Notes: generated from the letters alone by a model not told the origin. DNA of 49,863 nucleotides from Haplomitrium mnioides (GCA_049999725.1 JBNGIS010020669.1:1-49863); one strand, 5' to 3'. Positions 11,566-23,210 are shown, counted from the stretch's first letter. A program made the numbers and translations.

Positions 11566-12111
11566 CTAGCCTGATTCAGGAATGTATAGAACATTTCTCA
11601 ATTCAAGTGCCTTTTTCTTCCCTTTGGAGGCGATGCTGATTGATGCTTCACCTACATGATGACAGTAAATAACACTGTTCTTGTCCATGTTTCTGACTCT
11701 CATGGTTTGGATTTGTGTCAGATTCTTCATCAAGGACTTGTCATTACAGACATGACTTGTGGCTCCTGAGTCCAGGTACCACCTGTGTCCAGTGCAATCA
11801 CTCTTCAGAGCTTTGCTGTCATCATGGGGACAATCTGCAGTGACCAGCTCGTATTCAGTGCTTGAGCTGTCATCATCTGCAGTGTTGGCTCTTTCTCTTA
11901 TCTTGCTCTTCCCTTTGCCTTTGGCACTTGTATTCTTGGTGTGTTTGGACTTGTCTTTGGAAGTTGAAGTAGGTTTGCCATGCTTCACCCAACAATCCTT
12001 CTCCAAGTGCCCCTTTCTTTTGCAATGTGTGCACTTCACAATCTTACCCTTCTTTGCAACTAGGGTTGCATCGATGCCGTCACCTTCATTATTCTTAGCA
12101 TCCTCGGTCAT
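11566..12111 (-). pseudogene. Copia-1 Gag C-terminus and protease
   Basis: A CCHC zinc knuckle, CTHCKRKGHLEKDC (about residue 27 on), is followed by a Lys/Ser-rich linker and then WYLDSGATSHVCND, the active-site signature of retroviral-type aspartic protease. The knuckle binds the element's RNA, and the protease would process the polyprotein. The frame agrees with gag upstream and integrase downstream and ends at a TAG that fits CAG>TAG. Confidence 0.88.
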
Positions 12112-12120
12112 CAGCTTTCC

Positions 12121-12645
12121 TGTGATAGTGTCTCAGCTGAGCGTACCTGGATCTTGATAATTGAAGAAAGTCATTGTTGTATCATGTTTGCTGTCTAGAG
12201 ACAGCAAGAAGATACCAATGCTTTGGGCATCAGTAAATTTATAATTGGAGTCTGCTACACAAGCAAAAAGCTTCTCCATTGTGTTGATATGAACTGCCAT
12301 TGGAGTTCATGGGGCTTGTTTACAAGTTAGGAGCTTCTTCAGGTCAGGAAGACCTCTTCCAACCCTTTCAACATTGTATATGATCCTTAAGGCTTCCCAC
12401 ATGCCATAGGCATGGGGTTCCTTCCTTGTGATCTCTGTGGCAATAGTGCTGCAATTCATGACCAACAAACTCTTTGCCTTCAAATCATCTTTCTTCCAAG
12501 CTCTGTCTGCCATTTTTGCTACTGTGGGTGGTCTCTCAATATGCTCTTCCAGGTCTTTCACTCCAAGGACATGTAGCATAAAATAAGACCAATCTCTCCA
12601 ATTTGTGACTTTGAGTTTCTCAGAAACAAATTCTTCAACGTCCAT
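12121..12645 (-). pseudogene. Copia-1 Gag N-terminal part
   Basis: Translation from the ATG at 12645, about 20 bases inside the 5' LTR, gives MDVEEFVSEKLKVTNWRDW, a copia Gag (UBN2/DUF4219-like) start. The frame is broken by TGA after LTCKQAP near 12306 (CGA>TGA type) and again near 12120, but continues in the same phase to the zinc knuckle. The close spacing of LTR and ATG leaves room for only a short leader. Confidence 0.8.
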
Positions 12646-12652
12646 CGTTCGT

Positions 12653-12664
12653 GAGCCTATAACC
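12653..12664 (-). other. Copia-1 putative degenerate primer-binding site
   Basis: Minus-strand GGTTATAGGCTC directly follows the 5' LTR and resembles the initiator-tRNA-Met site TGGTATCAGAGC with changes. Position is right; the match is poor. Confidence 0.35.
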
Positions 12665-13686
12665 TAATGAAAATTGAACTTGAAAAGTTTTCACTGGAAT
12701 GTCTGAAATGTAACTTCGAATCTGAATATGCACTTGTTTGAAGAAGACAGAACTCGTTTTCTTTCAAAGCGAGTCTTCATCAGCTATTCACGAGTAGGGA
12801 GATGAACCAAAAACAGGCGTCTCCCTTTGTGCAGCAATTAGCAAAATGGGCTCCACTCGTTTATGCGCGATACCTGCAAAACAAGGCCTCCTTGTGTTTG
12901 CGCGATGCAGAAAACGGGGCGCCTTCCCGTGTTCGCGAGATGGCCAAACAGCCTTCCTACGTCTGTGCGAGGGGCCTCCTTTTGGCTGTGCGACTAGGAG
13001 AAAACGGGATGCCTCCCCGTGTTCGCACGATAGCAGAAATCGAGGCATCTCCTTGCACGATTAGCAGAACAAGGCGCCTCCTGAGGAGCAAACGCGATTA
13101 TGCGTTTGCTTCTACTGAACGAGGAAGATTTGGAATGAGGAAGGAAGGACTCACAATGTATTGAAAATGAGAGAGATTTCCTCTCCTTAGATTACATATA
13201 TATACTAAATACAATACCAGCTACGAGTTGGAAAACAATGGGTGCCCACTTGCTCAAACTATGGGCGTCAATGAAGACCAGGAGAAGAATTGAGCAGGTC
13301 GTGAAGACCAACTCACATGTGTACAAGGAGCAGATGCTCGTCAATAGCCTTAAATCCAATTATTCTTTGTATGCGCATGCAGATGTATGCATGCGCATCC
13401 TTCCTTAGCACCCCCAGACAAAATAATTAATCTTTCCAAGGATGCCTTCTAGTGCTGACACGTGGCACCTCCAGGTGCTTCCATGTGTCATCACTTCCAG
13501 GGCTATCTCTAAAACAAGAATTCTGCTGAACTAGAGAAACAGCTAAACAAGATAACACTCAAAATAAATCTGAGCACTATCTTCTGCAAGGACACAACTC
13601 CATCACCAAGGATTGCTCACCTTGAGAAGGATTGTACACTGATCCTTCTCAGGATCTGTCCTCCCACTTAGTAATGGTTCTCAACA
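12665..13686 (-). repeat. Copia-1 5' LTR
   Basis: Direct repeat of 7606-8636, starting TGTTGAGAACC at 13686 on the minus strand. It keeps ACACGTGGC at 13458-13466, a TATATATA box near 13197, and the GGGGCGCC-centred repeats at 12795-13095. A few small indels distinguish it from the 3' copy, for example a shorter CAGCAGCAG-type stretch near 13330. Confidence 0.9.
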
Positions 13687-13691
13687 CACCC

Positions 13692-14309
13692 TTCCCCATT
13701 CTTTGATCTGATGGGTACCTCTTTCGAGTGGTCACTAACTGGCCTCCGTAGCTGGTGTAGTACAAATCCACAAAACGCCTCCCATAAACTCACTCACACA
13801 CACACACACACACTTGCATGCATAACTCACCTTTGCTAGCATGGTACCTTTGATGGGGTTACAATTGGTCTCCCTCCTTCCTCCTCCTAGTTTACATACC
13901 TCTTAAGTCGATCGAAGTGCATTTGACTGGCAAATTTATGTCCCTCCAACATTTCAAACTCTGCTGACCCATTCCGATGTAGCTTCTTTAGCACAAATGG
14001 CCCTATCCACCTTGTGTGCAATTTCCTAAGGAAATGCACAAACGTACTTTCGTACAGCATCACCAGATTCCCCTCCTAGAGGTTAGTTGGTTTGAGCCCC
14101 TTATCATGTTGTTGCTTCCTCAGCTATTGTTGGTGCTCCAACCTCCCCTAGGCAAGCTCTCTAGTTTCCTCCAGGCTCTCCAACTGATTATGTCTTTCCC
14201 TCCTGCTCTAATCTTCTGCCATCCTTTCTTGTTCCAGAAATCACTTGGTTGGCACCTTATACTCCACTGGCACCAGAGCATGCTGTCCAAAGACCAAGAA
14301 GTAGGGGTA
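13692..14309 (-). pseudogene. Element A integrase C-terminus and 3' untranslated part
   Basis: Minus-strand translation from 14309 gives YFLVFGQHALVPVEYKVPT, then GNLVMLYEST and LHTRWIGPFVLKKLH...GSAEFEML, the C-terminal region of a plant gypsy integrase. Several in-frame stops interrupt it. It continues the integrase at 16741 on, from which it is separated by the solo LTR. After the coding part, a (CA)n run matches the position of a (GT)n run in element D (34213-34240), and the segment ends at the Copia-1 insertion. Confidence 0.8.
13790..13814. repeat. (CA)n microsatellite
   Basis: About ten CA dinucleotides lie in the 3' untranslated part of element A. The equivalent place in element D has a degenerate (GT)n in the element's sense direction, so the tract predates the split of the two families. 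Confidence 0.85.
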
Positions 14310-14314
14310 GTGGC

Positions 14315-16735
14315 TGTCGGCCGGGTGTGTTTGTGTTTTTTTTTTGTAATTAGTGAGCTCTAGCCTTGTAAATTCTTTCAAGTTTGCATTAGTCATTTGT
14401 ATCCCTTTGTATTTTATTGTTTTATTGTTGTCATGCCAATCCTACACCTTTCTCCTCTCCCTCCTTTCCCTTCTCTTCCTTTCTTTCCTGCTTTCCCTTG
14501 TGAATGTCATGAATCCTGCAATGCAAGAGGGAGCCTTGTGAAATCCAAAAGAGTCAGATAAGAAGGCTAGTAGGAGGATCAAAGGAACTTGCAGCAATTC
14601 GGGGGAGAGGCAAGGCTGACAATGGTGAGCAAGAGGAATTCAAGGAGAGTTGACAGAGAGATCAAAAGAATCGGGCAGCAGAAGGATTCAAGGAGAGGAG
14701 GGCAGAGATCAAAGAAGCTAGCAACAATCAAGGAGGAATGCACGGGAAGAGCTATGGGAGATGAAGGCGAGGTGGAGCACAATTAGATGCGTGCAGAGGG
14801 CCATCACGTGAGTGGATCGGAAGCGACAATGTTACGGGGACTTGCCAACAACAACGAACGACGAACAAGGAGCATGTGGCACGTGAAGACATGTAAAGAG
14901 GAGGCAGTGGGATCCATTCGAAGGATGAGGCCCCGCGATGGGTTGGCCAAGCGAGAAAGGAAGGAGGTGCAGCATAATCAGAAGCGAGATGATACAATCG
15001 GACTAGAGGAGGGCGATCGAGGTGAAGAATCAACACGAAGGAAGAGACCCGAGGAGTCCGAGAGGAGCTAGGGAAACGTGGCGGCCCTCGCGCACTTCAC
15101 GGAATCCATCGGACGACGTGGCAGCTTTTGAGGGTCCAAAAGGTTCGATGAGACCACGCCACCCCAAGTGGGGAACCAGGTAATCCTTCTCTATGATTTT
15201 CCTCTTCCAATCTTGGGGGCTTCAACTGATGCCTGTTAAACGCGAGCTAACCGATAGGTGTTAGCTTCTCAAGAAACAATTGCTAACGAGAAAAACTGCC
15301 GGTCCAGCGAAGGGGGGAGGATCGATCTTGATCAAGAATTTGTTGGGGGAGGACGCGCGCCTCCAGGGGGAGTATAGCTGGGATCGCTGCAAAGTGAAGG
15401 GCAGTTGTTGTTTACGCAAAATTGAGTTGTGAGAGCAAACTCAAAGAGGAGGAAGCAACGAGGGAGAGAGGAGAGAATTCCAGCCAAGAATCGAGTGAGG
15501 GAGTGGACTCGTGCAGGGGGATCAGCAGGGTTGGAGGTGGACTAGAGGGGTGCTGAGAATCGTTGAGTATGGAGCTCTAGAGTCTCAAGCAATCCAGGTG
15601 GACTCATCGCGCGGGTGGACCAGCATTTGGAGGTAGATCGCCACTTGAAGTTGAGGGGAATTTTTTCGGTCTTGAATTCGTTAGAGGCTGCCAAGGGGGG
15701 ATCTTGGGGTTGTCTCAATATCATCTATGCAAGAGCATCAATCCTAGGGGCGCTTGGGGGCGTTTCTGGTCGTAATTCTCAAGTGGAGTCAAGAGAGGAG
15801 TGGCTGTGTTAGTGCTTGCGTGCTACATAGAAGATCCAGTTAAAGCTCAAGGTGGAGTGGGTGGCCAACAATCAAGAGGACTCTCTTCTATAGGTGGAAG
15901 TTAAAGAAATCCTCTTCCGAACCTGAGGAAGTAAATTCAGGGCTTCTCACGAGAGAAGTTGAAAAACTATCTGAATGAGAGTAGGTGGCTGAAGGATTAG
16001 AGGAGAACTGGAGTTGCTGATGGGAGGTGAAGGAGGATTGAGAGAAAAGATCGGTTCTTGAGAGGTGGAAGAAGATTGTATTGTTAGCAGAGCAGTGTGC
16101 AAGTACCGGTGTCTTCTTGTTTATGTATGTTGTTTAGATTTGTGTTCTGTTTGTAGTTCTATGATATTCTTAGTTTTGGAAGGTCTGCATTTCATTTGTC
16201 CAATCTTGAAGACAGTCTGGATAGGGGAAGTTAGGACTAACATCATTGTAGTGTGACAATTGGGTGTTAGGACCTGTTTCCCTTCTGTATATAAGGTGAT
16301 TGGGTCCAATTCTGGACTCCCAAATTTTACTACAAAGTGACTCAGCAGCATTACATCCTAACTGTGTATGTTTTGAGGGAATGAATGTGAACAAGCAAGC
16401 GAGCTACAAAAGCAATTGTGGTCAAGTGGTCAAGCAGTGAGGCAACCACGAATCACTCAAGACTCCCCAAGAAACCATTCCAGCCAAGAGTCAGATGCTC
16501 TGTTCCATCTGCCCATGTCTTCCTAGTGGCACCTTTTGAGGTTAAGGCCTAAAAAAGGGGTGTGGTTGTGCTTGGGTGTTGTGGAGTGTTGTGCAACCAT
16601 TCCTGTCTGGTAAGCAGAAGTTGGGGTCCATTCGGTGCAAAGCCCCTCTCATAAAAGGTCCCGAAACACTAATCAGCTCTTAATCGAGGGTAACTTTGTC
16701 GGAAAAGAGTTAAGGCTATGACCACGGGGCTGACA
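14315..16735 (+). mobile_element. Solo LTR of a D-like gypsy family inside element A integrase
   Basis: The segment starts TGTCGGCCGGG and ends GGGGCTGACA, flanked by the five-base duplication GTGGC (14310-14314 and 16736-16740). Its interior resembles the LTR of element D: compare TCTCAAGTGGAG, GGTGGAGTGGG, AAAGAAATCCTCTTC and GAGGAAGTAAA at about 15775-15940 with 30470-30630. There is no internal domain, so it is best read as the product of LTR-LTR recombination. Removing it rejoins A's integrase between TTTTSHC and PYFLVFGQ. Two ACGTGGC motifs lie near 15075 and 15118. The family is diverged from both A and D. Confidence 0.88.
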
Positions 16736-16740
16736 GTGGC

Positions 16741-17581
16741 TTGTTGTGGTCGTATATGCCAAATTGTAGGCATGGGTCGCGGTGAGTAGCTTGAGATCCC
16801 AATTTGCTTTGTTGGCTGCCACTATCTTACTGAGGATCTTCCTCATGATCCCATTGGCTCTCTCTGTCAGACCATTAGCCTTTGGATGGTAGGTTGTGGT
16901 GTGGCAATGCTTGACCAAGTACCGATTAGTCAGGTCTCAGATTACCTGATTGATGAAGTGGGTATCTTGATCATTGACCAACTCCAAAGGAGGTCTAAAT
17001 CTGCTGAACATCTACTCATAGAGGAAGGCCACCACTGTCTTGGCATCATCCTTCCAAGTGGCTCTGGCCTCCAACCACTTGGTTGCATAGTCTATGGCCA
17101 ACAAGATATACCTGTTGTCCTTGCGAGTGGAAGATGCGATTGGGCCGATGAAGTCAATTCCCCACTTCTCAAAAGGTGCTAAGAGGATAATGGGAACCAG
17201 AGGATGGTGTTGATTTGCTGCAGGCCGCCCCGTTCTCTGGCAAGCATCACATCTCTTCACCTAGAAATGTACATCCTTGTGCAAAGTGAGCCACCAGTAC
17301 CCTGCATCTAGAATTTTTCTGATAATGGTGTCCACTACAAAATAGCCTCCTACCTCTTCTCCATGGAGGTCTCTCATTACCACCATGGACTGATCCTGCT
17401 CTAGGTAGTGTCTGATCATCCTATCATACCCCCTCTTATGCAAGACTCCTTTGATCAAGAGGTATGGTTTCACCTTTCTGAGGAATACAACAACTTCCTC
17501 TCTATTGATGTCCTTTGGGATCTGGGCGGAACAGAGGAATTCAATTATGGTAGCAAAGTCCGTGGCCCTTTGTGCTTTCAC
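16741..17581 (-). pseudogene. Element A integrase (zinc-binding and catalytic part)
   Basis: Read from 17581 down, the sequence gives YWWLTLHKDVHF, a TAG in place of probable CAG, then KRCDACQRTGRP (zinc-binding CC pair) and WGIDFIGPI, LLAIDYATKWLEA (first catalytic Asp). After a damaged stretch it gives TTTYHPKANGLTERANGIMRK, which carries the catalytic Glu. The second Asp region (16918-17012) is degraded. The motifs fit non-chromodomain plant gypsy (Tat/Athila-like) integrase. The domain is cut at 16740 by the solo LTR. Confidence 0.85.
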
Positions 17582-18131
17582 CTAGAACAGGTTCTCATCA
17601 AGGAATGCATCACCCACCTCCTCTTGGTTGATCGGTCCCGCAATTCTGGAGAAGAAGTCAGCATTACTGTGCTTCCTCCCTGGTTTGATCTTCACTTCGA
17701 AATTGAACTCTTGCAAGAGAAGCACCCACCTCGTAATCCGACTGGTGACATTGGGTTTGTTCACCATATATTTGAGTGCATTGTGATCCGTATGGAAGAT
17801 CACTTTATAATGCAGCAAATAATGCCTGAATTTCTTCAAGGCATAGATGATCCCTAGAGCTTCCCGATCTGTGGCAGAGTAATTCTTCTCTGCGGGGGCC
17901 AATAGCCTACTAGCAAAATAAATTGGATGATTTCACCCCTTCTCGTCTACCTAGCTCAGCACTGCTCCGATGCAGAATCCAGACACATCGATCATCACAT
18001 GGAAGTCCTTCCTCCAGTTGGGAGGCACTAAGATAGGGGCACTCGCTAGTCTCTTCTTCAGCTTGGTGAAGCTTGCCAGTCTCTGAGGCAAATTGGTCAA
18101 TGAATCTTCCATAATATCTGACACATGCCAA
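17582..18131 (-). pseudogene. Element A RT connection and RNase H
   Basis: CVRYYGRFIDQFA (18131 on) is the connection segment after the RT palm. After a frameshift, HPIYFASRLLAPAEKNYSAT leads into DREALGIIYALKKFRHYLLH and FHTDHNALKYM, the gypsy RNase H. RHSNADFFSRI-type sequence (KHSNADFFSRIAG) marks its end. A TAG after DENLF fits CAG>TAG and separates this from the integrase in the same frame. Confidence 0.85.
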
Positions 18132-18919
18132 GAATCCTTACACCTCTTTTAGGTTGGTGGAAAAGGTGACATTCATCCAATTAGCAATCTTCTCCTGATC
18201 CACCTCTATTCTCCTGCTAGAAATCCGGTGTCCGAGGAGTATCCCCTCCTTCACCCCGAAGAAACACTTTCCCGAATGTAGTCTCAACTTTCTCTGCACC
18301 GTTGGAGGGTGAGCTTCACATCTCGCTCATGATTCTTCAACTTGCTATACACCACGAAGTCATCGATGAACACTTCCAAGAAATTTCTGAGATAGTCGTG
18401 AAAGATGTTCATCATCATCCGTTGAAACTTACCTGGTGCATTGCACAATCCAAAGGGCATTCTTCTGAAAGCAAACACCCCCATTCCATGGTGAATGCTA
18501 TTTTGAGTTTCTCCTCTTCTCGGATCCAAATCTGATTGTACCCAGAGTACCCGTCGAGGAAGCTGTAAATTTTCTACCTCGTCACCAAATCCAGCACCCC
18601 ATCCGTGAAAGGCAACGGATAGTGGTCCTTCTTCGTAGCCTCATTAAGCTTCCAAAAATCCTGGCATACTCGGATTTTCTTCTCCCTATCTTGTCCCACC
18701 TTCTTGGGCACCACTACCAAAGGGGATACCCATTCGCTATTCAGCACTGGATAGATGAAATCGGCTTCCAATAGTTTGTCTATCTCCTCTTTCACTAGCA
18801 AGAAGAATCAGGGGTTCATTTGGTATTGCCGTTGTCGCACCAGGATCGCTGTTGGTTCCATGTCGATCTGATGCTCCCCCAATTCCCTCGAGAATCCCTT
18901 CAAATCTATGTGACTCCAA
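18132..18919 (-). pseudogene. Element A reverse transcriptase
   Basis: Pieces in more than one frame give KEEIDKLLEADFIYPV, SPLVVVPKK, RVCQDFWKLNEATKKDHYPLP, FRRMPFGLCNAPGKFQRMM and the active-site FIDDFVVYS. These are Ty3/gypsy RT motifs in the correct order on the minus strand. The catalytic Asp pair is still present, but frameshifts and stops split the domain, so no functional enzyme is encoded. Confidence 0.88.
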
Positions 18920-19630
18920 GCAAAGGGGTCACTGAAATTATGCAGGAGATTGGTGAGGGTCTGCTCCAATTCTCTGGGCAATTGGGAGCCTATATGGAAT
19001 GTGTGTCTTTCTTAGATTACCAATTGCTTGTGTTGGGCTTCTCGCACCATCCCCATCTCATTTTGCTTGTGAGTGTCTTCCTCCGACATCAAAGTTGCCA
19101 ATCGCACTCCCTCCTCTTCACGGGGAGCTTCTTCGGACCTTCTTGTGTCCACCTTCTGCATCCGATGAGACAATTCAGACCCTTCCTCCCTTCGGATCCT
19201 GATGTCCTCATCTTTGACCCAATCTTCCATGAATTTCCTCCACTAGCTTTGTTCCGGTGTACTTGGATATCTTGATTTGATTCACAGACACCACACCCTC
19301 TTCTGACAGATCCTTCTCTGCCGCTTCACTCACCATCTGCACCTAGTAGTGGTATTCTGATTCTTCCTCCTCCTCGAACCACTCACTATCATATTCTGCC
19401 TCAAATTGTGTCTCTCCCAGGTGAGGAACAGAGCCATAGTGCACTATTGTTTTTTCGGGGCCGAACACCAATGTGGAGCTCCACCAGTTGTGCATAACTC
19501 GGGCCCTATATAGGTAGAGCCTTCGATTAACACAAGGTATGGAGATGCTCGGGCGGGTCACATGACCAAGTAGTTCAACTTGAACTCCTTTCCTCTGATG
19601 AAAGTTGGTACTTGGAGGAAGGAGTCCAAT
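18920..19630 (-). pseudogene. Element A protease C-terminus and protease-RT spacer
   Basis: From 19630 the minus strand gives LLPPSTNFHQRKGVQVELLG, then RARVMHNWWSSTLVFGPEKT and VPHLGETQFEAEYDSEW. This matches the end of the gag-protease ORF of element D (about residues 700-800), where the equivalent reads KVMHNWGNSTLVFGPNRT. The downstream spacer is degraded. The join to the rest of gag-protease (25578-27699) is broken by insertion of element B at 19631. Confidence 0.8.
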
Positions 19631-20117
19631 TGTAATGATCACTAACTGTAGTAAGTTATGGCTAAAAATAATGTAAGATATAGTGTCAACTATATCTAGA
19701 AAGATATTACTAAGTTAGAGTAGCAAAAAGAGATTTTTATTATAGAGAATTGGACACGTGGCAAGAGGAGAGAAAGTCAATTAATTAAAGTGAACGAGGG
19801 AGTCTAGATAAGGACATGTGGCAAGCAGAGAATTCAAGTAAGAAGAAGGTTCTAAAGATAAGGATAAGTGGCAGAAGGAGAATAAAAGTAAAGGGTGGTC
19901 CAATTAGAGCGAGAGAGAAAAGAGGGGTCCAATGAGAAGAGGATAGAAAAGGAATCAATAAGGTTCCTCCACCTATATAAGCAAGAAGCTTTCTATCATG
20001 TATATAGAGAAGGGAGAGTGCCTTATTTGGCATCTCTTACCTTGTGAGTTTTGAATTCCTTGTGCGCTTCTATCATATGTGTTTGTGCTGACTTGTATGT
20101 ATATGTGGAGTGTTACA
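19631..20117 (+). repeat. Element B 5' LTR
   Basis: It starts TGTAATGATCACTAACTG and ends GAGTGTTACA. Inside are three tandem diverged units of roughly 55 bases, each with GGACACGTGGCAAG or a variant (about 19752, 19813, 19863); the first holds a perfect CACGTGG G-box. A TATATAAG box lies near 19975, about 110 bases after the last unit, which fits a promoter arrangement. Confidence 0.9.
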
Positions 20118-20118
20118 A

Positions 20119-20130
20119 TGGTATCGGAGC
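20119..20130 (+). other. Element B primer-binding site (initiator tRNA-Met)
   Basis: TGGTATCGGAGC, one change from the usual TGGTATCAGAGC, lies one base after the LTR end. Confidence 0.9.
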
Positions 20131-20779
20131 TTGTTCTTCTCTAAAGAAGTGTGGATTAGACCTCTTTGTAGAAGCACTAAAGACCTTTTCAAGTAGTGGA
20201 ATCTCCACTTTGCATTAACTCCAAGAGAGTTTAAACTCTCAAGTTTTCATGAGTAAAGGATAGCAGATATCCCATCCTTTATGAATGAAGATGAGAAGTT
20301 TTGACTTGATACTATGGTAGCTAATGAATAGAGGATCATTCATACCTCCCAAAATTCCTTTATTGAATCCTTTTAATATTCGTGTGTTTAACATTGACAA
20401 ACATTTCTTTCGTCAATTTTTAGTGTATAATTTTGGAGATGATTTTATGGGTTTTGTGATGGATTCGAGAGAGTCTGTTATCTTACCTGTGGTAAATTAT
20501 GGTGTTACATGGGAGTGTTTTATTTACGTTTTGTGGTAGATTGAAAATGGATTTGAACCAAGCTCCTCTAGAAGAGTTCAACTCCAAGTGTCATGTTTCT
20601 ATTTGAGTAACGCCTAAGCAAATGCAACGAGATTTTCTTGTTCGTAAATTTGGAGAGAGGTTTTGTGATTCAATGCTAGCATCAACTAAAATTTTTATTT
20701 TACCTATTTTATATAATTGGAATGTGTACGTATTTGTTTTTGTGTGAGTTACAAGTAGTTGAGTGGTAACAGAAAGATC
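20131..20779 (+). other. Element B leader with two similar coding-like blocks
   Basis: This 650-base leader lies between the primer-binding site and gag. Two blocks, about 20400-20520 and 20625-20745, give related translations: RQFLVYNFGDDF...ILPVVNYGVTW and RDFLVRKFGERF...ILPILYNWNVY. This suggests an internal duplication of a short segment. No family is recognised, and the longest frame (20324-20539) may be chance. Confidence 0.35.
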
Positions 20780-21724
20780 ATGGAGGCAAGTTCCAGCAAG
20801 CTAGAGGAAAGAGTGTGGATGATGGCAAAGTTAGAAGAACTCCAAGCAACCCTTATAGCAAGCCAACAACAATAAAACATGTTGATGGCGGAGATGGTGA
20901 AAATGCGATTGCAATAAGAAAACAAAGAAGGGAGTCGAGAAACACCGCTTCAAAAGATGAGCAAGTTGTGTAAAGTGGAGGCTTATGGAGGAAACCGCAT
21001 GGTAGGTGTTGTAGAAAAATGGGTGTATCGGATGGAAGTTCATATGTCATATTTTCCGCATGTGTCAGATTTGGAGAAGGGACTATTTGCAAGATCCTTT
21101 TTAACGAAGCACACATCTATTTGGCTACAAGGATGGGAGCGACAAAAGAATGCACGAGGAGAACAACTTTTGTGGAGCAGCCTTAAAGAGGACTTACTAT
21201 AAAACTTCAAAGCGTTGGACTTTATATTAACCGCAAGGACTAAGCTTTCAGAATTAGAGCAACAAGGCAACGTTGCACGGTACTTTGAAGAGTTTCGAAG
21301 CCTACAAGTTCAAATTGAAGACATGAGTTCAACCGAGGCCCTCGACAAATTTTTGCAAGGATTAAAAAGAAAGATTCGAGAAGAAGTTATGATACGAAAT
21401 CCAAAGGATGTTAATGAAGCCATCTTATTTGCTCAGAGAATTGAAGGAACATTGAGGATTGTGCAAACAGGATGGAACTATGGTCCCACGCCTATGGAGT
21501 TGGGACATATTAGAAGAAAAGATTTCAACCGTCCCAATCAACAACTAGGAGGACCACACAATGCTATAGAAAGAAGAGCTGGAGAACAACGAGAAACACA
21601 AACATGCTATAATTGTGGACGAATAGGCCATATTGCACCGAATTATAGAGCGATACGACGCAATCAAGGGCGAGTGCTTCGACGACCTCTTCATAATATC
21701 AATAATAGAGAAGAAGAATGTTAG
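20780..21724 (+). pseudogene. Element B Gag
   Basis: Translation from the ATG at 20780 begins MEASSSKLEERVW and carries a Gag core: VEKWVYRMEVHMSYFP, FLTKHTSIWLQGWERQKNA and YFEEFRSLQVQIEDM...FLQGLKRKIREEV. Near the end is a zinc knuckle reading CYNCGRIGHIAPNY, where the last Cys is Tyr. Stops occur after ASQQQ and MRLQ (TAA in place of probable CAA) and at about 21200. Gag would form the particle shell and bind RNA. Confidence 0.85.
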
Positions 21725-22116
21725 GGAATCGAAGAGCACCAGTAAAAAAACCTCACGGTTTTGTTGGGATAAAGAAGAAAGGCAAGGAAAGGTTTCGACA
21801 AAAGCTAATATATTATATAGAAAAACAAAAAAATGAAGGACTAATTGTGGTTGATGGATGGATGGAAAGATCAGCAATAAGAGTTTTGGTGGACTTTGGA
21901 GCAGAAGAAAATTATCTATCACGAGCGATAGCTTTGAAGTTAAAGTTGCCAATTGAAAAAGAAGAGCATGAGGTGGTTGAAATGGCAAATGGCCAAAGTG
22001 AGCCCATTGAATGTTTGTCTCAAACTATAGCTCTACATATGGGTAACTATAAAGAAAATTTGGAGTGGAAGATCACAACATTGGCTAGATATGATGCGAT
22101 TCTTGGAATGAAATAG
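21725..22116 (+). pseudogene. Element B aspartic protease
   Basis: IRVLVDFGAEENYLSRAIA is the active-site region, reading DFGA where families of this type have DSGA. It is followed by VEMANGQ and RYDAILGMK-stop, where the family has GMxWL, so the TAG fits TGG>TAG. The protease would mature Gag-Pol. Confidence 0.8.
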
Positions 22117-23210
22117 CTACGAAGATATAACTCGCAAGTAGACACGACTTCTCAATGGAAGATTTGGGGAGATAAAGTACGACCTTATTCAAAGCACCTA
22201 CCTTTATATGTGATTGGAGCACATTCAATCAAAAAGCAAGACATAATATTTTTGAAGCTCATACGTGAACTCACAATTGAGAAAGAGGACTCAAAGCATA
22301 AAGTTCCCCATGATCTTCAAGGTATTTTGTAGGAGTTTCACGACGTCTTTCCGAATGGTTTACCCCATGGATTGCCACCCAAACGATGCATTGATCACAA
22401 GATTGAGGTCTTTCTAGAAAGTATTCTACTATGCAAAGCACCATATCGATGGCCTCCTCATGAACTCGAGGAATGCAAATCTCAAATTACAGCGTTGTTA
22501 GAGAAAGGGTTCATTCAGCGAAGCATTTCTCCTTATGGTGCACCAGTATTATTTGTGAAAAAGAAAGATATGAGTATGAGAATGTGTATTGACTATCAAG
22601 CACTCAACCAACAACCAGTGAAAAACAAATATCCATTACCTAGAATGGATGATTTTTTTGACCAACTTCAAGGAGAAAATTACTTCACAAAGTTGGGTTT
22701 GAGAAGCGGATAATTTCAAATCCAAATTGCAGAAGGTGATGTGCAAAAAAATCATTTCGAAGTCCATATGGGTATTTCAAATGCCTTGTGATGTCTTTTG
22801 GATTAACTAATGCTCCAACAACATTTATGGGTCTTATGAATGATATTTTTTGATCTTATTTGGATAAGTTTGTTATTTGTTTTTGGACTACATTCTCATT
22901 TACAGCAAGAATCTCCAAGAGCATCAACAACACCTTCGTACGGTATTAAAGGTACTTTGGAATCACAAGCTATATGTGAAGATGTCAAAATGTGAAATTG
23001 GGAAAATTGAGGTGGACTACTTGGGTCATTGTGTGAGTGCAGCAAGAATCCAAGTTATGGATGAGAAAGTAGAGGCAATTCAAAAGTGAGAAACTCCTAG
23101 TGATCACACACAACTACAAGGATTTTCGGGGCTAACCGGGTTTTATCGTCGATTTGTGAAAGGTTTTGCACAAATAACAGAACCATTGACCAACTTTCTT
23201 AAGAAAAGTC
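22117..23210 (+). pseudogene. Element B reverse transcriptase
   Basis: Motifs in order are [78 protein letters not shown] and [11 protein letters not shown]-stop-FQIQI. The palm active site reads FLDYILIYSK (about 22878) where FLDDILIYS is expected, so a catalytic Asp is changed to Tyr. A damaged stretch with a frameshift lies at 22760-22880. IQK-stop-ETP (TGG>TGA type) and GFSGLTGFYRRFVKGFA complete the connection segment. Confidence 0.88.

Larger units (their letters stand above)
7606..13686 (-). mobile_element. Copia-1: complete but decayed Ty1/copia retrotransposon inserted in element A
   Basis: Two direct LTRs (7606-8636 and 12665-13686, about 1.03 kb each) flank a minus-strand gag-protease-integrase-RT-RNase H region. 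Five-base target duplications CACCC lie at 7601-7605 and 13687-13691. Removing the element rejoins element A: the sequence left of it leads into A's polypurine tract, and the sequence right of it is the end of A's integrase region. With this duplication the LTR ends are TG...TA and not the usual TG...CA. The domain order (integrase before RT) places it in Ty1/copia. Coding frames carry several nonsense changes and at least one frameshift, so it is non-autonomous today. Confidence 0.92.
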
